64,000 nucleotides of DNA from Nephrocerus scutellatus (taxonomy: Eukaryota > Arthropoda > Insecta > Diptera > Pipunculidae), in contig OX352761.1 in assembly GCA_947095585.1 (NCBI GenBank), positions 79,797,267 through 79,861,266 of the forward strand, written 5' to 3'. The notes under the pieces were generated by a model, which worked only from the letters and a program-made list of their open reading frames with translations, ran no database searches and was not told the origin of the DNA. A program made the position numbers and the translations under genes. Shown one piece after another: positions 34,331 through 48,800 of the stretch (the first letter of the stretch is position 1; the number at the start of each line of letters is the position of its first letter).

Positions 34331-36883
34331 ACACCGAACTGGGTTTTTTTAATTGCTACTAAATCACCGACCTTGTATGATTTTGGCGCTTTTTTTTTGT
34401 TGTAGGTGTTTCTCTTTTCCTGCTGGATTTTCTCAATTTTTTCTTTTGCCTCGAAACGTATTTGGTCCCGCTCTCCATCAAATACGTTTTAATTTTCTAA
34501 TTCAATCATCTTACTTACTGGTATGTTTATGTTTTTTTTTAACCCCGAACATAACCTCGAACCGCATTCTCTGAATTACCCGCTGAAAACAAACTACTGT
34601 TTATTGTCTGTTGAACATACGGTACATGTTTATACCAATTTGAAGGTTCATCTATTGCCATCTTAGTTGGTACGTTTTGAATGTTGTGGTTCAGGCGCTC
34701 TACCTAGCCATTGCCGCGAGGAACTCCTGTGGTAACTAACACATGTTAAATTTCTTCATCTTCACAATATTTTTTGAGCTCGCCTGAGGTAAATGCTGTT
34801 CCATGATCTGTGATTAGGATTGCCAAAGTATGCTTGTTGATGTTGATTTTTGTAAGACCTAGGCTGATGATAGGGTTTTTGCGGGATATAGCCAAACATA
34901 TTTAGAAAATCCGTCTATAACCGAAAATTTATATATCTGTTCTGCTTTGCTGTAAGATCCATTGGTCCTATATGATATACATGGAAAGTCTGCAGCGGCT
35001 TGTCACTTTTGTCAAGAGGTTCCAAGAAACCTTCTTGTTTACCAGATTTTTTGTTTCTCAAAATGCATTTTTTACATTTAGGTACTACGCTTTTTCAGCA
35101 CGAAAGTGACCTTCATCATGTTTTCTTTGAATTATTTGATTTTCCACATTTTTTGGGACTACCACCAATGTCCGTCCATCTTGTTGTTTGCATATGATAT
35201 CAGCTTTTTTATAAAATTTTTGTAGCTTTTAGTTCTTTGAATTTCTCTTATAGCTTCTAACCACTGATCATCATGTTGTGCCTGTTTAATACTTGCCAAC
35301 ACATTATAGTCAATCGGTAAAATTGTGAAGCATCTGCTGAGGGAGTCAACGTGACGAAAAGGTTTATTTTTTATGTTGTATGCCAAAATGATATTCTTGA
35401 AAATATAATACCCATCTGGCTGCAGGCAAATCATTTTTCTTCATTGTGCTTACTAACGCTTGACAATCTGCTAGTAGTTTCAAATGGATATCTAGTAGAT
35501 AAATTCGAAATTTCATTAATGCAATATAAACGGCCTTCACTTTTAAATAATAGCTATGCATTTTCTCTTCGTTTGGTGATGTTTTTTGGCTCATGTAGTA
35601 CACCGGAAGTAGTATAGAGCCAAAGTCTTTCTTTTGCATCCGTATGAAACTCTGCTAGAGCATTCTGACTACAGATTTGAAGACAGGTGAATCCGTCAAA
35701 ATTTCTTTCAATCTTAGAAACGCGGTTCTCTGCTCCAGACCAAAATGAAATGTAATTTCTTTTCGAAACAAATCTGTATACATTTTCGAAAGTACCGTGT
35801 TAGTCCTAAAAACGACTGAACATTCTGAATATTTTTTGGTTCAGGAAATGTTGTAAGTTTTTTTTTTTTATAATTCGCGCACGCTTCAAGGGGTTCGCAC
35901 ACTTATAATGCTCGGCTATATGCTTGGCACAGCGTTGGCGTTAAGGAAGAGGAGGAGAAAAGAGGAGATGTCTGTGAGCTTGTGTTTTAAATGCCTGTGG
36001 ATCATAGTGATGTGGGAAGACAGGGCTTGGCAGAGCATTCCACATACGTGTTGTACGGCTGAAGAACGAATCCCTGAATTTAACAGTACGTCCGAAGATG
36101 GGCTTGAGGGTGAACTGATGAGCATTTAGAGCGGCACAAGTATTGCGGTTATATTCAAGGGAGGTGGCATGCAGCTGGCTTTTTCTCTTGAGCACCGCTG
36201 GTAGAAGAAGCGACAAAACAGTGACAAGAAAGAAACGATCCTGCGGTGTTCGAGCGAATTTAATGATTTCGCTATATTTTCGTCACCGATAAGTTTTATC
36301 GCGCGGTTTTGTATTCTATCTAGCTGATGCAAAGTTGTCTTAGGCGCTACAGACCAGATATGGCAATTGTACTCAAGTTTAGGGCGAATGAAAGCCTTGT
36401 AGATAGTAGCCAGATCAGAGGGAGTGAAATATTTCTTGCGCCGGGTTAAAATGGCGACGATAAATATGTGGTCATTCCAACGAAGCTTATCGTTAACGCA
36501 CATACCAAGATTTTCAGTTTCCTCGATGCAAGTGCCATTCATGGATAATGGCATGGGATTTAGGCTTCGCTTGGACGACAGGAGACAGCATTGGGTTTTG
36601 GAAGCGTTAAATTCTACTCGATTGATTTCTCCCCATTGTATTATGCTGTCAAGGTATTATGCGTAGTTGTGTGAGTTCCACATGAGAGGTGGAGGGACCT
36701 TCCACAAACTTATATGAGAAGCTGAGAGTGCTGTCGTCAGCGAAAGAGTGAATTGGATTAGAAGTCATAGAAAAGAAATCATTAATAAAAATCAGAAAGA
36801 GTGTTGGGAACAGAACAGAGCCTTGGGGAACGCCAGCATTTATGTGGTGTATTTCAGACTTGAAACCGTCCAAAACAACTTGA
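34331..36883 (-). repeat. Array unit 7 (short)
   Basis: Gypsy part 34331-35857, LINE part 35858-36883. LASIKQ group with a private PIDYNVL change and GCGTTGGCG at 35933. Confidence 0.93.
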
Positions 36884-39435
36884 ACACCGAACTGGGTTTT
36901 TTTAATTGCTACTAAATCACCGACCTTGTATGATTTTGGCGCTTTTTTTTTGTTGTAGGTGTTTCTCTTTTCCTGCTGGATTTTCTCAATTTTTTCTTTT
37001 GCCTCGAAACGTATTTGGTCCCGCTCTCCATCAAATACGTTTTAATTTTCTAATTCAATCATCTTACTTACTGGTATGTTTATGTTTTTTTTTAACCCCG
37101 AACATAACCTCGAACCGCATTCTCTGAATTACCCGCTGAAAACAAACTACTGTTTATTGTCTGTTGAACATACGGTACATGTTTATACCAATTTGAAGGT
37201 TCATCTATTGCCATCTTAGTTGGTACGTTTTGAATGTTGTGGTTCAGGCGCTCTACCTAGCCATTGCCGCGAGGAACTCCTGTGGTAACTAACACATGTT
37301 AAATTTCTTCATCTTCACAATATTTTTTGAGCTCGCCTGAGGTAAATGCTGTTCCATGATCTGTGATTAGGATTGCCAAAGTATGCTTGTTGATGTTGAT
37401 TTTTGTAAGACCTAGGCTGATGATAGGGTTTTTGCGGGATATAGCCAAACATATTTAGAAAATCCGTCTATAACCGAAAATTTATATATCTGTTCTGCTT
37501 TGCTGTAAGATCCATTGGTCCTATATGATATACATGGAAAGTCTGCAGCGGCTTGTCACTTTTGTCAAGAGGTTCCAAGAAACCTTCTTGTTTACCAGAT
37601 TTTTTGTTTCTCAAAATGAATTTTTTACATTTAGGTACTACGCTTTTTCAGCACGAAAGTGACCTTCATCATGTTTTCTTTGAATTATTTGATTTTCCAC
37701 ATTTTTTGGGACTGCCACCAATGTCCGTCCATCTTGTTGTTTGCACATGATATCAGCTTTTTTATAAAATTTTTGTAGCTTTTAGTTCTTTGAATTTCTC
37801 TTATAGCTTCTAACCACTGATCATCATGTTGTGCCTGTTTAATACATGCCAACACATTATCGTCAATCGGAAAAATTGTAAAGCATCTGCTGAGGGAGTC
37901 AACGTGACGAAAAGGTTTATTTTTTATGTTGTATGCCAAAATGATATTCTTGAAAATATAATACCCATCTGGCTGCAGGCAAATCATTTTTCTTCATTGT
38001 GCTTACTAACGCTTGACAATCTGCTAGTAGTTTCAAATGGATATCTAGTAGATAAATTCGAAATTTCATTAATGCAATATAAACGGCCTTCACTTTTAAA
38101 TAATAGCTATGCATTTTCTCTTCGTTTGGTGATGTTTTTCGGCTCATGTAGTACACCGGAAGTAGTATAGCGCCAAAGTCTTTCTTTTGCATCCGTATGA
38201 AACACTGCTAGAGCATTCTGACTACAGATTTGAAGACAGGTGAATCCGTCAAAATTTCTTTCAATCTTAGAAACGCGGTTCTCTGCTCCAGACCAAAATG
38301 AAATGTAATTTCTTTTCGAAGCAAATCTGTATACATTTTCGAAAGTACCGTGTTAGTCCTAAAAACGACTGAACATTCTGAATATTTTTTGGTTCAGGAA
38401 ATGTTGTAAGTTTTTTTTTTTATAATTCGCGCACGCTTCAAGGGGTTCGCACACTTATAATGCTCGGCTATATGCTTGGCACAGCGTGGGCGTTAAGGAA
38501 GAGGAGGAGAAAAGAGGAGATGTCTGTGAGCTTGTGTTTTAAATGCCTGTGGATCATAGTGATGTGGGAAGACAGGGCTTGGCAGAGCATTCCACATACG
38601 TGTTGTACGGCTGAAGAACGAATCCCTGAATTTAACTGTACGTCCGAAGATGGGCTTGAGGGTGAACTGATGAGCATTTAGAGCGGCACAAGTATTGCGG
38701 TTATATTCAAGGGAGGTGGCATGCAGCTGGCTTTTTCTCTTGAGCACCGCTGGTAGAAGAAGCGACAAAACAGTGACAAGAAAGAAACGATCCTGCGGTG
38801 TTCGAGCGAATTTAATGATTTCGCTATATTTTCGTCACCGATAAGTTTTATCGCGCGGTTTTGTATTCTATCTAGCTGATGCAAAGTTGTCTTAGGCGCT
38901 ACAGACCAGATATGGCAATTGTACTCAAGTTTAGGGCGAATGAAAGCCTTGTAGATAGTAGCCAGATCAAAGGGAGTGAAATATTTCTTGCGCCGGGTTA
39001 AAATGGCGACGATAAATATGTGGTCATTCCAACGAAGCTTATCGTTAACGCACATACCAAGATTTTCAGTTTCCTCGATGCAAGTGCCATTCATGGATAA
39101 TGGCATGGGATTTAGGCTTCGCTTGGACGACAGGAGACAGCATTGGGTTTTGGAAGCGTTAAATTCTACTCGATTGATTTCTCCCCATTGTATTATGCTG
39201 TCAAGGTATTATGCGTAGTTGTGTGAGTTCCACATGAGAGGTGGAGGGACCTTCCACAAACTTATATGAGAAGCTGAGAGTGCTGTCGTCAGCGAAAGAG
39301 TGAATTGGATTAGAAGTCATAGAAAAGAAATCATTAATAAAAATCAGAAAGAGTGTTGGGAACAGAACAGAGCCTTGGGGAACGCCAGCATTTATGTGGT
39401 GTATTTCAGACTTGAAACCGTCCAAAACAACTTGA
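36884..39435 (-). repeat. Array unit 8 (short)
   Basis: Gypsy part 36884-38410, LINE part 38411-39435. LACIKQ group. Its early gypsy part still shares TTGGTACG with the LASIKQ group, so it looks recombinant. Confidence 0.93.
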
Positions 39436-42400
39436 ACACCGAACTGGGTTTTTTTAATTGCTACTAAATCACCGACCTTGTATGATTTTGGCGCTTTTTT
39501 TTTGTTGTAGGTGTTTCTCTTTTCCTGCTGGATTTTCTCAATTTTTTCTTTTGCCTCGAAACGTATTTGGTCCCGCTCTCCATCAAATACGTTTTAATTT
39601 TCTAATTCAATCATCTTACTTACTGGTATGTTTATGTTTTTTTTTAACCCCGAACATAACCTCGAACCGCATTCTCTGAATTACCCGCTGAAAACAAACT
39701 ACTGTTTATTGTCTGTTGAACATACGGTACATGTTTATACCAATTTGAAGGTTCATTTATTGCCATCTTAGTTAGTACGTTTTGAATGTTGTGGTTCAGG
39801 CGCTCTACCTAGCCATTGCCGCGAGGAACTCCTGTGGTAACTAACACATGTTAAATTTCTTCATCTTCACAATATTTTTTGAGCTCGCCTGAGGTAAATG
39901 CTGTTCCATGATCTGTGATTAGGATTGCCAAAGTATGCTTGTTGATGTTGATTTTTGTAAGACCTAGGCTGATGATAGGGTTTTTGCGGGATATAGCCAA
40001 ACATATTTAGAAAATCCGTCTATAACCGAAAATTTATATATCTGTTCTGCTTTGCTGTAAGATCCATTGGTCCTATATGATATACATGGAAAGTCTGCAG
40101 CGGCTTGTCACTTTTGTCAAGAGGTTCCAAGAAACCTTCTTGTTTACCAGATTTTTTGTTTCTCAAAATGCATTTTTTACATTTAGGTACTACGCTTTTT
40201 CAGCACGAAAGTGACCTTCATCATGTTTTCTTTGAATTATTTGATTTTCCACATTTTTTGGGACTGCCACCAATGTCCGTCCATCTTGTTGTTTGCACAT
40301 GATATCAGCTTTTTTATAAAATTTTTGTAGCTTTTAGTTCTTTGAATTTCTCTTATAGCTTCTAACCACTGATCATCATGTTGTGCCTGTTTAATACATG
40401 CCAACACATTATCGTCAATCGGAAAAATTGTGAAGCATCTGCTGAGGGAGTCAACGTGACGAAAAGGTTTATTTTTTATGTTGTATGCCAAAATGATATT
40501 CTTGAAAATATAATACCCATCTGGCTGCAGGCAAATCATTTTTCTTCATTGTGCTTACTAACGCTTGACAATCTGCTAGTAGTTTCAAATGGATATCTAG
40601 TAGATAAATTCGAAATTTCATTAATGCAATATAAACGGCCTTCACTTTTAAATAATAGCTATGCATTTTCTCTTCGTTTGGTGATGTTTTTCGGCTCTAC
40701 ACCGGAAGTAGTATAGCTCCAAAGTCTTTCTTTTGCATCCGTATGCAACTCTGCTAGAGCATTCTGACTACAGATTTGAAGACAGGTGAATCCGTCAAAA
40801 TTTCTTTCAATCTTAGAAACGCTGTTCTCTGCTCCAGACCAAAATGAAATGTAATTTCTTTTCGAAGCAAATCTGTTTACATTTTCGAAAGTACCGTGTT
40901 AGTCCTAAAAACGACTGAACATTCTGAATATTTTTTGGTTCAGGAAATGTTGTAAGTTTTTTTTTTTTATAATTCGCGCACGCTTCAAGGGGTTCGCACA
41001 CTTATAATGCTCGGCTATATGCTTGGCACAGCCTGGGCGTTAAGGAAGAGGAGGAGAAAAGAGGTGATGTCTGTGAGCTTGTCTTTTAAATGCCTGTAGA
41101 TCATAGTGATGTGGGAAGACAGGGCTTGGCAGAGCATTCCACATACGTGTTGTACGGCTGAAGAACGAATCCCTGAATTTAACTGTACGTCCGAAGATGG
41201 GCTTGAGGGTGAACTGATGAGCATTTAGGGCGCCACAAGTATTGCGGTTATATTCAAGGAGAGGTGGCATGCAGCTGGCTTTTTCTCTTGAGCACCGCTG
41301 GTAGAAGAAGCGACAAAACAGTGACAAGAAAGAAACGATCCTGCGGTGTTCGAGCGAATTTAATGATTTCGCTATATTTTCGTCACCGATAAGTTTTATC
41401 GCGCGGTTTTGTATTCTATCTAGCTGATGCAAAGTTGTCTTAGGCGCTACAGACCAGATATGGCAATTGTACTCAAGTTTAGGGCGAATGAAAGCCTTGT
41501 AGATAGTAGCCAGATCAGAGGGAGTGAAATATTTCTTGCGCCGGGTTAAAATGGCGACGATAAATATGTGGTCATTCCAACGAAGCTTATCGTTAACGCA
41601 CATACCAAGATTTTCAGTTTCCTCGATGCAAGTGCCATTCATGGATAATGGCATGGGATTTAGGCTTCGCTTGGACGACAGGAGACAGCATTGGGTTTTG
41701 GAAGCGTTAAATTCTACTCGATTGATTTCTCCCCATTGTATTATGCTGTCAAGGTATTATGCGTAGTTGTGTGAGTTCCACATGAGAGGTGGAGGGACCT
41801 TCCACAAACTTATATGAGAAGCTGAGAGTGCTGTCGTCAGCGAAAGAGTGAATTGGATTAGAAGTCATAGATAAGAAATCATTAATAAAAATCAGAAAGA
41901 GTGTTGGGGACAGAACAGAGCCTTGGGGAACGCCAGCATTTATGTGGTGTATTTCAGACTTGAAACCGTCCAAAACAACTTGAATTGAGCGGACCAAAAG
42001 AAAGCTTCTTATCCAATGAACCAGTTTATCATACACACCATAATCACGCATTTTGACAAAGGAGCTTGATGCCAAACTCTGTCAAATGCTTATCGAGTGC
42101 AACAGCTTTGCTTTCACCAAATTGATGCAAAGACCGGTTCCACTGTTCGGTGAGATATACCATCAAATCACCAGTGGAACGTTGCCCACGAAATCCGTAC
42201 TGCCGGTCACTAAGGATTTCATTGGTTTCAAGATATTTCATGAGCTGAAAATTGATCAGCGTTTCTATGCCCTTGGAAAGAATGGATGTAAGTGCTATGG
42301 GCCGGTACGAAGAAGGAGACGACGGCTCACCATTTTTGGGTATGGGCTGACAAAGGCTGTTCTCCAACTCGGGAAGAGTCTAGAAGAATAGGATAGATGG

Positions 42401-42660
42401 AAAAGCTTACGTAATGGTAATGCCAGCTTGGAAGAACACCTCTTCAGAACTAATGGGGAAATACCATCTGGCCCAGCGGATTTGTGAATGTTGAGATCGT
42501 TTAAAACTCTAGCAACTGCACGAGTACGAATGAAGATCTGTCCCATAGAGTGTTCAATACTCGGGGGTGCAGGCGGCAACAATGAACAATCTGGAAGCGT
42601 GGAGCTAGCTGCAAAATGTGCAGCAAACAAGTCCAAGGAATTTGGGGCAGCTTTTGACAA
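39436..42660 (-). repeat. Array unit 9 (long)
   Basis: Gypsy part 39436-40956, LINE part 40957-42629, gypsy C-terminal scrap 42630-42660. The gypsy part is of the LACIKQ group, but the LINE part has TTAGGGCGCCACAAG and AAGGAGAGGTGG, as in units 10 and 11. This change opens a 204-residue frame (41040-41654) across the LINE C-terminus. Confidence 0.93.
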
Positions 42661-45600
42661 ACACCGAACTGGGTTTTTTTAATTGCTACTAAATCACCGA
42701 CCTTGTATGATTTTGGCGCTTTTTTTTTTGTTGTAGGTGTTTCTCTTTTCCTGCTGGATTTTCTCAATTTTTTCTTTTGTCTCGAAACGTATTTGGTCCC
42801 GCTCTCCATCAAATACCTTTTAATTTTCTAATTCAATCATCTTACTTACTGGTATGTTTTTTTTTAACCCCGAACATAACCTCGAACCGCATTCTCTGAA
42901 TTACCCGCTGAAAACAAACTACTGTTTATTGTCTGTTGAACATACGGTACATGTTTATACCAATTTGAAGGTTCATCTATTGCCATCTTAGTTGGTACGT
43001 TTTGAATGTTGTGGTTCAGGCGCTCTACCTAGCCATTGCCGCGAGGAGCTCCTGTGGTAACTAACACATGTTAAATTTCTTCATCTTCACAATATTTTTT
43101 GAGCTCGCCTGAGGTAAATGCTGTTCCATGATCTGTGATTAGGATTGCCAAAGTATGCTTGTTGATGTTGATTTTTGTAAGACCTAGGCTGATGATAGGG
43201 TTTTTGCGGGATATAGCCAAACATATTTAGAAAATCCGTCTATAACCGAAAATTTATATATCTGTTCTGCTTTGCTGTAAGATCCATTGGTCCTATATGA
43301 TATACATGGAAAGTCTGCAGCGGCTTGTCACTTTTGTCAAGAGGTTCCAAGAAACCTTCTTGTTTACCAGATTTTTTTGTTTCTCAAAATGCATTTTTTA
43401 CATTTAGGTACTACGCTTTTTCAGCACGAAAGTGACCTTCATCATGTTTTCTTTGAATTATTTGATTTTCCACATTTTTTGGGACTGCCACCAATGTCCG
43501 TCCATCTTGTTGTTTGCATATGATATCAGCTTTTTTATAAAATTTTTGTAGCTTTTAGTTCTTTGAATTTCTCTTATAGCTTCTAACCACTGATCATCAT
43601 GTTGTGCCTGTTTAATACATGCCAACACATTATCGTCAATCGGAAAAATTGTGAAGCATCTGCTGAGGGAGTCAACGTGACGAAAAGGTTTATTTTTTAT
43701 GTTGTATGCCAAAATGATATTCTTGAAAATATAATACCCATCTGGCTGCATGCAAATCATTTTTCTTTATTGTGCTTACTAACGCTTGACAATCTGCTAG
43801 TAGTTTCAAATGGATATCTAGTAGATAAATTCGAAATTTCATTAATGCAATATAAACGGCCTTCACTTTTAAATAATAGCTTTGCATTTTCTCTTCGTTT
43901 GGTGATGTTTTTCGGCTCATGTAGTACACCGGAAGTAGTATAGCGCCAAAGTCTTTCTTTTGCATCCGTATGCAACTCTACTAGAGCATTCTGACTACAG
44001 ATTTGAAGACAGGTGAATCCGTCAAAATTTCTTTCAATCTTAGAAACGCTGTTCTCTGCTCCAGACCAAAATGAAATGTAATTTCTTTTCGAAGCAAATC
44101 TGTATACATTTTCGAAAGTACCGTGTTAGTCCTAAAAACGACTGAACATTCTGAATATTTTTTGGTTCAGGAAATGTTGTAAGTTTTTTTTTTTTATAAT
44201 TCGCGCACGCTTCAAGGGGTTCGCACACTTATAATGCTCGGCTATATGCTTGGCACAGCGTGGGCGTTAAGGAAGAGGAGGAGAAAAGAGGAGATGTCTG
44301 TGAGCTTGTGTTTTAAATGCCTGTGGATCATAGTGATGTGGGAAGACAGGGCTTGGCAGAGCATTCCACAAACGTGTTGTACGGCTGAAGAACGAATCCC
44401 TGAATTTAACTGTACGTCCGAAGATGGGCTTGAGGGTGAACTGATGAGCATTTAGGGCGCCACAAGTATTGCGGTTATATTCAAGGAGAGGTGGCATGCA
44501 GCTGGCTTTTTCTCTTGAGCATCGCTGGTAGAAGAAGCGACAAAACAGTGACAAGAAAGAAACGATCCTGCGGTGTTCAAGCGAATTTAATGATTTCGCT
44601 ATATTTTCGTCACTGATAAGTTTTATCGCGCGGTTTTGTATTCTATCTAGCTGATGCAAAGTTGTCTTAGGCGCTACAGACCAGATATGGCAATTGTACT
44701 CAAGTTTAGGGCGAATGAAAGCCTTGTAGATAGTAGCCAGATCAGAGGGAGTGAAATATTTCTTGCGCCGGGTTAAAATGGCGACGATAAATATGTGGTC
44801 ATTCCAACGAATCTTATCGTTAACGCACATACCAAGATTTTCAGTTTCCTCGATGCAAGTGCCATTCATGGATAATGGCATGGGATTTAGGCTTCGCTTG
44901 GACGACAGGAGACAGCATTGGGTTTTGGAAGCGTTAAATTCTACTCGATTGATTTCTCCCCATTGTATTATGCTGTCAAGGTATTATGCGTAGTTGTGTG
45001 AGTTCCACATGAGAGGTGGAGGGACCTTCCACAAACTTATATGAGAAGCTGAGAGTGCTGTCGTCAGCGAAAGAGTGAATTGGATTAGAAGTCATAGATA
45101 AGAAATCATTAATAAAAATCAGAAAGAGTGTTGGGGACAGAACAGAGCCCTGGGGAACGCCAGCATTTATGTGGTGTATTTCAGACTTGAAACCGTCCAA
45201 AACAACTTGAATTGAGCGGACCAAAAGAAAGCTTCTAATCCAATGAACCAGTTTATCATACACACCATAATCACGCATTTTGACAAAGGAGCTTGATGCC
45301 AAACTCTGTCAAATGCTTATCGAGTGCAACAGCTTTGCTTTCACCAAATTGATGCAAAGACCGGTTCCACTGTTCGGTGAGATATACCATCAAATCACCA
45401 GTGGAACGTTGCCCACGAAATCCGTACTGTCGGTCACTAAGGATTTCATTGGTTTCAAGATATTTCATGAGCTGAAAATTGATCAGCGTTTCTATGCCCT
45501 TGGAAAGAATGGATGTAAGTGCTATGGGCCGGTACGAAGAAGGAGACGACGGCTCACCATTTTTGGGTATGGGCTGGACAAAGGCTGTTCTCCAACTCGG

Positions 45601-45888
45601 GAAGAGTCTAGAAGAATAGGATAGATGGAAAAGCTTACGTAATGGTAATGCCAGCTTGGAAGAACACCTCTTCAGAACTAATGGGGAAATACCATCTGGC
45701 CCAGCGGATTTGTGAATGTTGAGATCGCTTAAAACTCTAGCAACTGCACGAGTACGAATGAAGATCTGTCCCATAGAGTGTTCAATACTCGGGGGTGCAG
45801 GCGGCAACAATGAACAATCTGGAAGCGTGGAGCTAGCTGCAAAATGTGCAGCAAACAAGTCCAAGGAATTTGGGACAGCTTTTGACAA
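42661..45888 (-). repeat. Array unit 10 (long)
   Basis: Gypsy part 42661-44183, LINE part 44184-45857, gypsy scrap 45858-45888. It has the MICMQPDG variant shared only with unit 11. The LINE frame 45271-45888 (205 residues) runs from AGPDGISPLVL to GESKAVALDKHL, but the catalytic LDIxKAFD motif is lost through a small deletion at KHLTEF. Confidence 0.93.
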
Positions 45889-48800
45889 ACACCGAACTGG
45901 GTTTTTTTAATTGCTACTAAATCACCGACCTTGTATGATTTTGGCGCTTTTTTTTTTGTTGTAGGTGTTTCTCTTTTCCTGCTGGATTTTCTCAATTTTT
46001 TCTTTTGCCTCGAAACGTATTTGGTCCCGCTCTCCATCAAATACCTTTTAATTTTCTAATTCAATCATCTTACTTACTGGTATGTTTTTTTTTAACCCCG
46101 AACATAACCTCGAACCGCATTCTCTGAATTACCCGCTGAAAACAAACTACTGTTTATTGTCTGTTGAACATACGGTACATGTTTATACCAATTTGAAGGT
46201 TCATCTATTGCCATCTTAGTTAGTACGTTTTGAATGTTGTGGTTCAGGCGCTCTACCTAGCCATTGCCGCGAGGAACTCCTGTGGTAACTAACACATGTT
46301 AAATTTCTTCATCTTCACAATATTTTTTGAGCTCGCCTGAGGTAAATGCTGTTCCATGATCTGTGATTAGGATTGCCAAAGTATGCTTGTTGATGTTGAT
46401 TTTTGTAAGACCTAGGCTGATGATAGGGTTTTTGCGGGATATAGCCAAACATATTTAGAAAATCCGTCTATAACCGAAAATTTATATATCTGTTCTGCTT
46501 TGCTGTAAGATCCATTGGTCCTATATGATATACATGGAAAGTCTGCAGCGGCTTGTCACTTTTGTCAAGAGGTTCCAAGAAACCTTCTTGTTTACCAGAT
46601 TTTTTGTTTCTCAAAATGCATTTTTTACATTTAGGTACTACGCTTTTTCAGCACGAAAGTGACCTTCATCATGTTTTCTTTGAATTATTTGATTTTCCAC
46701 ATTTTTTGGGACTACCACCAATGTCCGTCCATCTTGTTGTTTGCATATGATATCAGCTTTTTTATAAAATTTTTGTAGCTTTTAGTTCTTTGAATTTCTC
46801 TTATAGCTTCTAACCACTGATCATCATGTTGTGCCTGTTTAATATATGCCAACACATTATCGTCAATCGGAAAAATTGTGAAGCATCTGCTGAGGGAGTC
46901 AACGTGACGAAAAGGTTTATTTTTTATGTTGTATGCCAAAATGATATTCTTGAAAATATAATACCCATCTGGCTGCATGCAAATCATTTTTCTTTATTGT
47001 GCTTAGTAACGCTTGACAATCTGCTAGTAGTTTCAAATGGATATCTAGTAGATAAATTCGAAATTTCATTAATGCAATATAAACGGCCTTCACTTTTAAA
47101 TAATAGCTTTGCATTTTCTCTTCGTTTGGTGATGTTTTTCGGCTCATGTAGTACACCGGAAGTAGTATAGCGCCAAAGTCTTTCTTTTGCATCCGTATGC
47201 AACTCTGCTAGAGCATTCTGACTACAGATTTGAAGACAGGTGAATCCGTCAAAATTTCTTTCAATCTTAGAAACGCTGTTCTCTGCTCCAGACCAAAATG
47301 AAATGTAATTTCTTTTCGAAGCAAATCTGTATACATTTTCGAAAGTACCGTGTTAGTCCTAAAAACGACTGAACATTCTGAATATTTTTTGGTTCAGGAA
47401 ATGTTGTAAGTTTTTTTTTTTTTATAATTCGCGCACGCTTCAAGGGGTTCGCACACTTATAATGCTCGGCTATATGCTTGGCACAGCGTGGGCGTTAAGG
47501 AAGAGGAGGAGAAAAGAGGAGATGTCTGTGAGCTTGTGTTTTAAATGCCTGTGGATCATAGTGATGTGGGAAGACAGGGCTTGGCAGAGCATTCCACAAA
47601 CGTGTTGTACGGCTGAAGAACGAATCCCTGAATTTAACTGTACGTCCGAAGATGGGCTTGAGGGTGAACTGATGAGCATTTAGGGCGCCACAAGTATTGC
47701 GGTTATATTCAAGGAGAGGTGGCATGCAGCTGGCTTTTTCTCTTGAGCATCGCTGGTAGAAGAAGCGACAAAACAGTGACAAGAAAGAAACGATCCTGCG
47801 GTGTTCAAGCGAATTTAATGATTTCGCTATATTTTCGTCACCGATAAGTTTTATCGCGCGGTTTTGTATTCTATCTAGCTGATGCAAAGTTGTCTTAGGC
47901 GCTACAGACCAGATATGGCAATTGTACTCAAGTTTAGGGCGAATGAAAGCCTTGTAGATAGTAGCCAGATCAGAGGGAGTGAAATATTTCTTGCGCCGGG
48001 TTAAAATGGCGACGATAAATATGTGGTCATTCCAACGAATCTTATCGTTAACGCACATACCAAGATTTTCAGTTTCCTCGATGCAAGTGCCATTCATGGA
48101 TAATGGCATGGGATTTAGGCTTCGCTTGGACGACAGGAGACAGCATTGGGTTTTGGAAGCGTTAAATTCTACTCGATTGATTTCTCCCCATTGTATTATG
48201 CTGTCAAGGTATTATGCGTAGTTGTGTGAGTTCCACATGAGAGGTGGAGGGACCTTCCACAAACTTATATGAGAAGCTGAGAGTGCTGTCGTCAGCGAAA
48301 GAGTGAATTGGATTAGAAGTCATAGATAAGAAATCATTAATAAAAATCAGAAAGAGTGTTGGGGACAGAACAGAGCCATGAGGAACGCCAGCATTTATGT
48401 GGTGTATTTCAGACTTGAAACCGTCCAAAACAACTTGAATTGAGCGGACCAAAAGAAAGCTTCTAATCCAATGAACCAGTTTATCATACACACCATAATC
48501 ACGCATTTTGACAAAGGAGCTTGATGCCAAACTCTGTCAAATGCTTATCGAGTGCAACAGCTTTGCTTTCACCAAATTGATGCAAAGACCGGTTCCACTG
48601 TTCGGTGAGATATACCATCAAATCACCAGTGGAACGTTGCCCACGAAATCTGTACTGTCGGTCACTAAGGATTTCATTGGTTTCAAGATATTTCATGAGC
48701 TGAAAATTGATCAGCGTTTCTATGCCCTTGGAAAGAATGGATGTAAGTGCTATAGGCCGGTACGAAGAAGGAGACGACGGCTCACCATTTTTGGGTATGG

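Noticed and set aside
19287..47170. Repeated plus-strand frames of 65-114 residues in every array unit (for example 19287-19631, 19014-19211)
   Set aside because: They are antisense to the gypsy RNase H and integrase. They recur only because the DNA is repeated, and they carry no domain signature.
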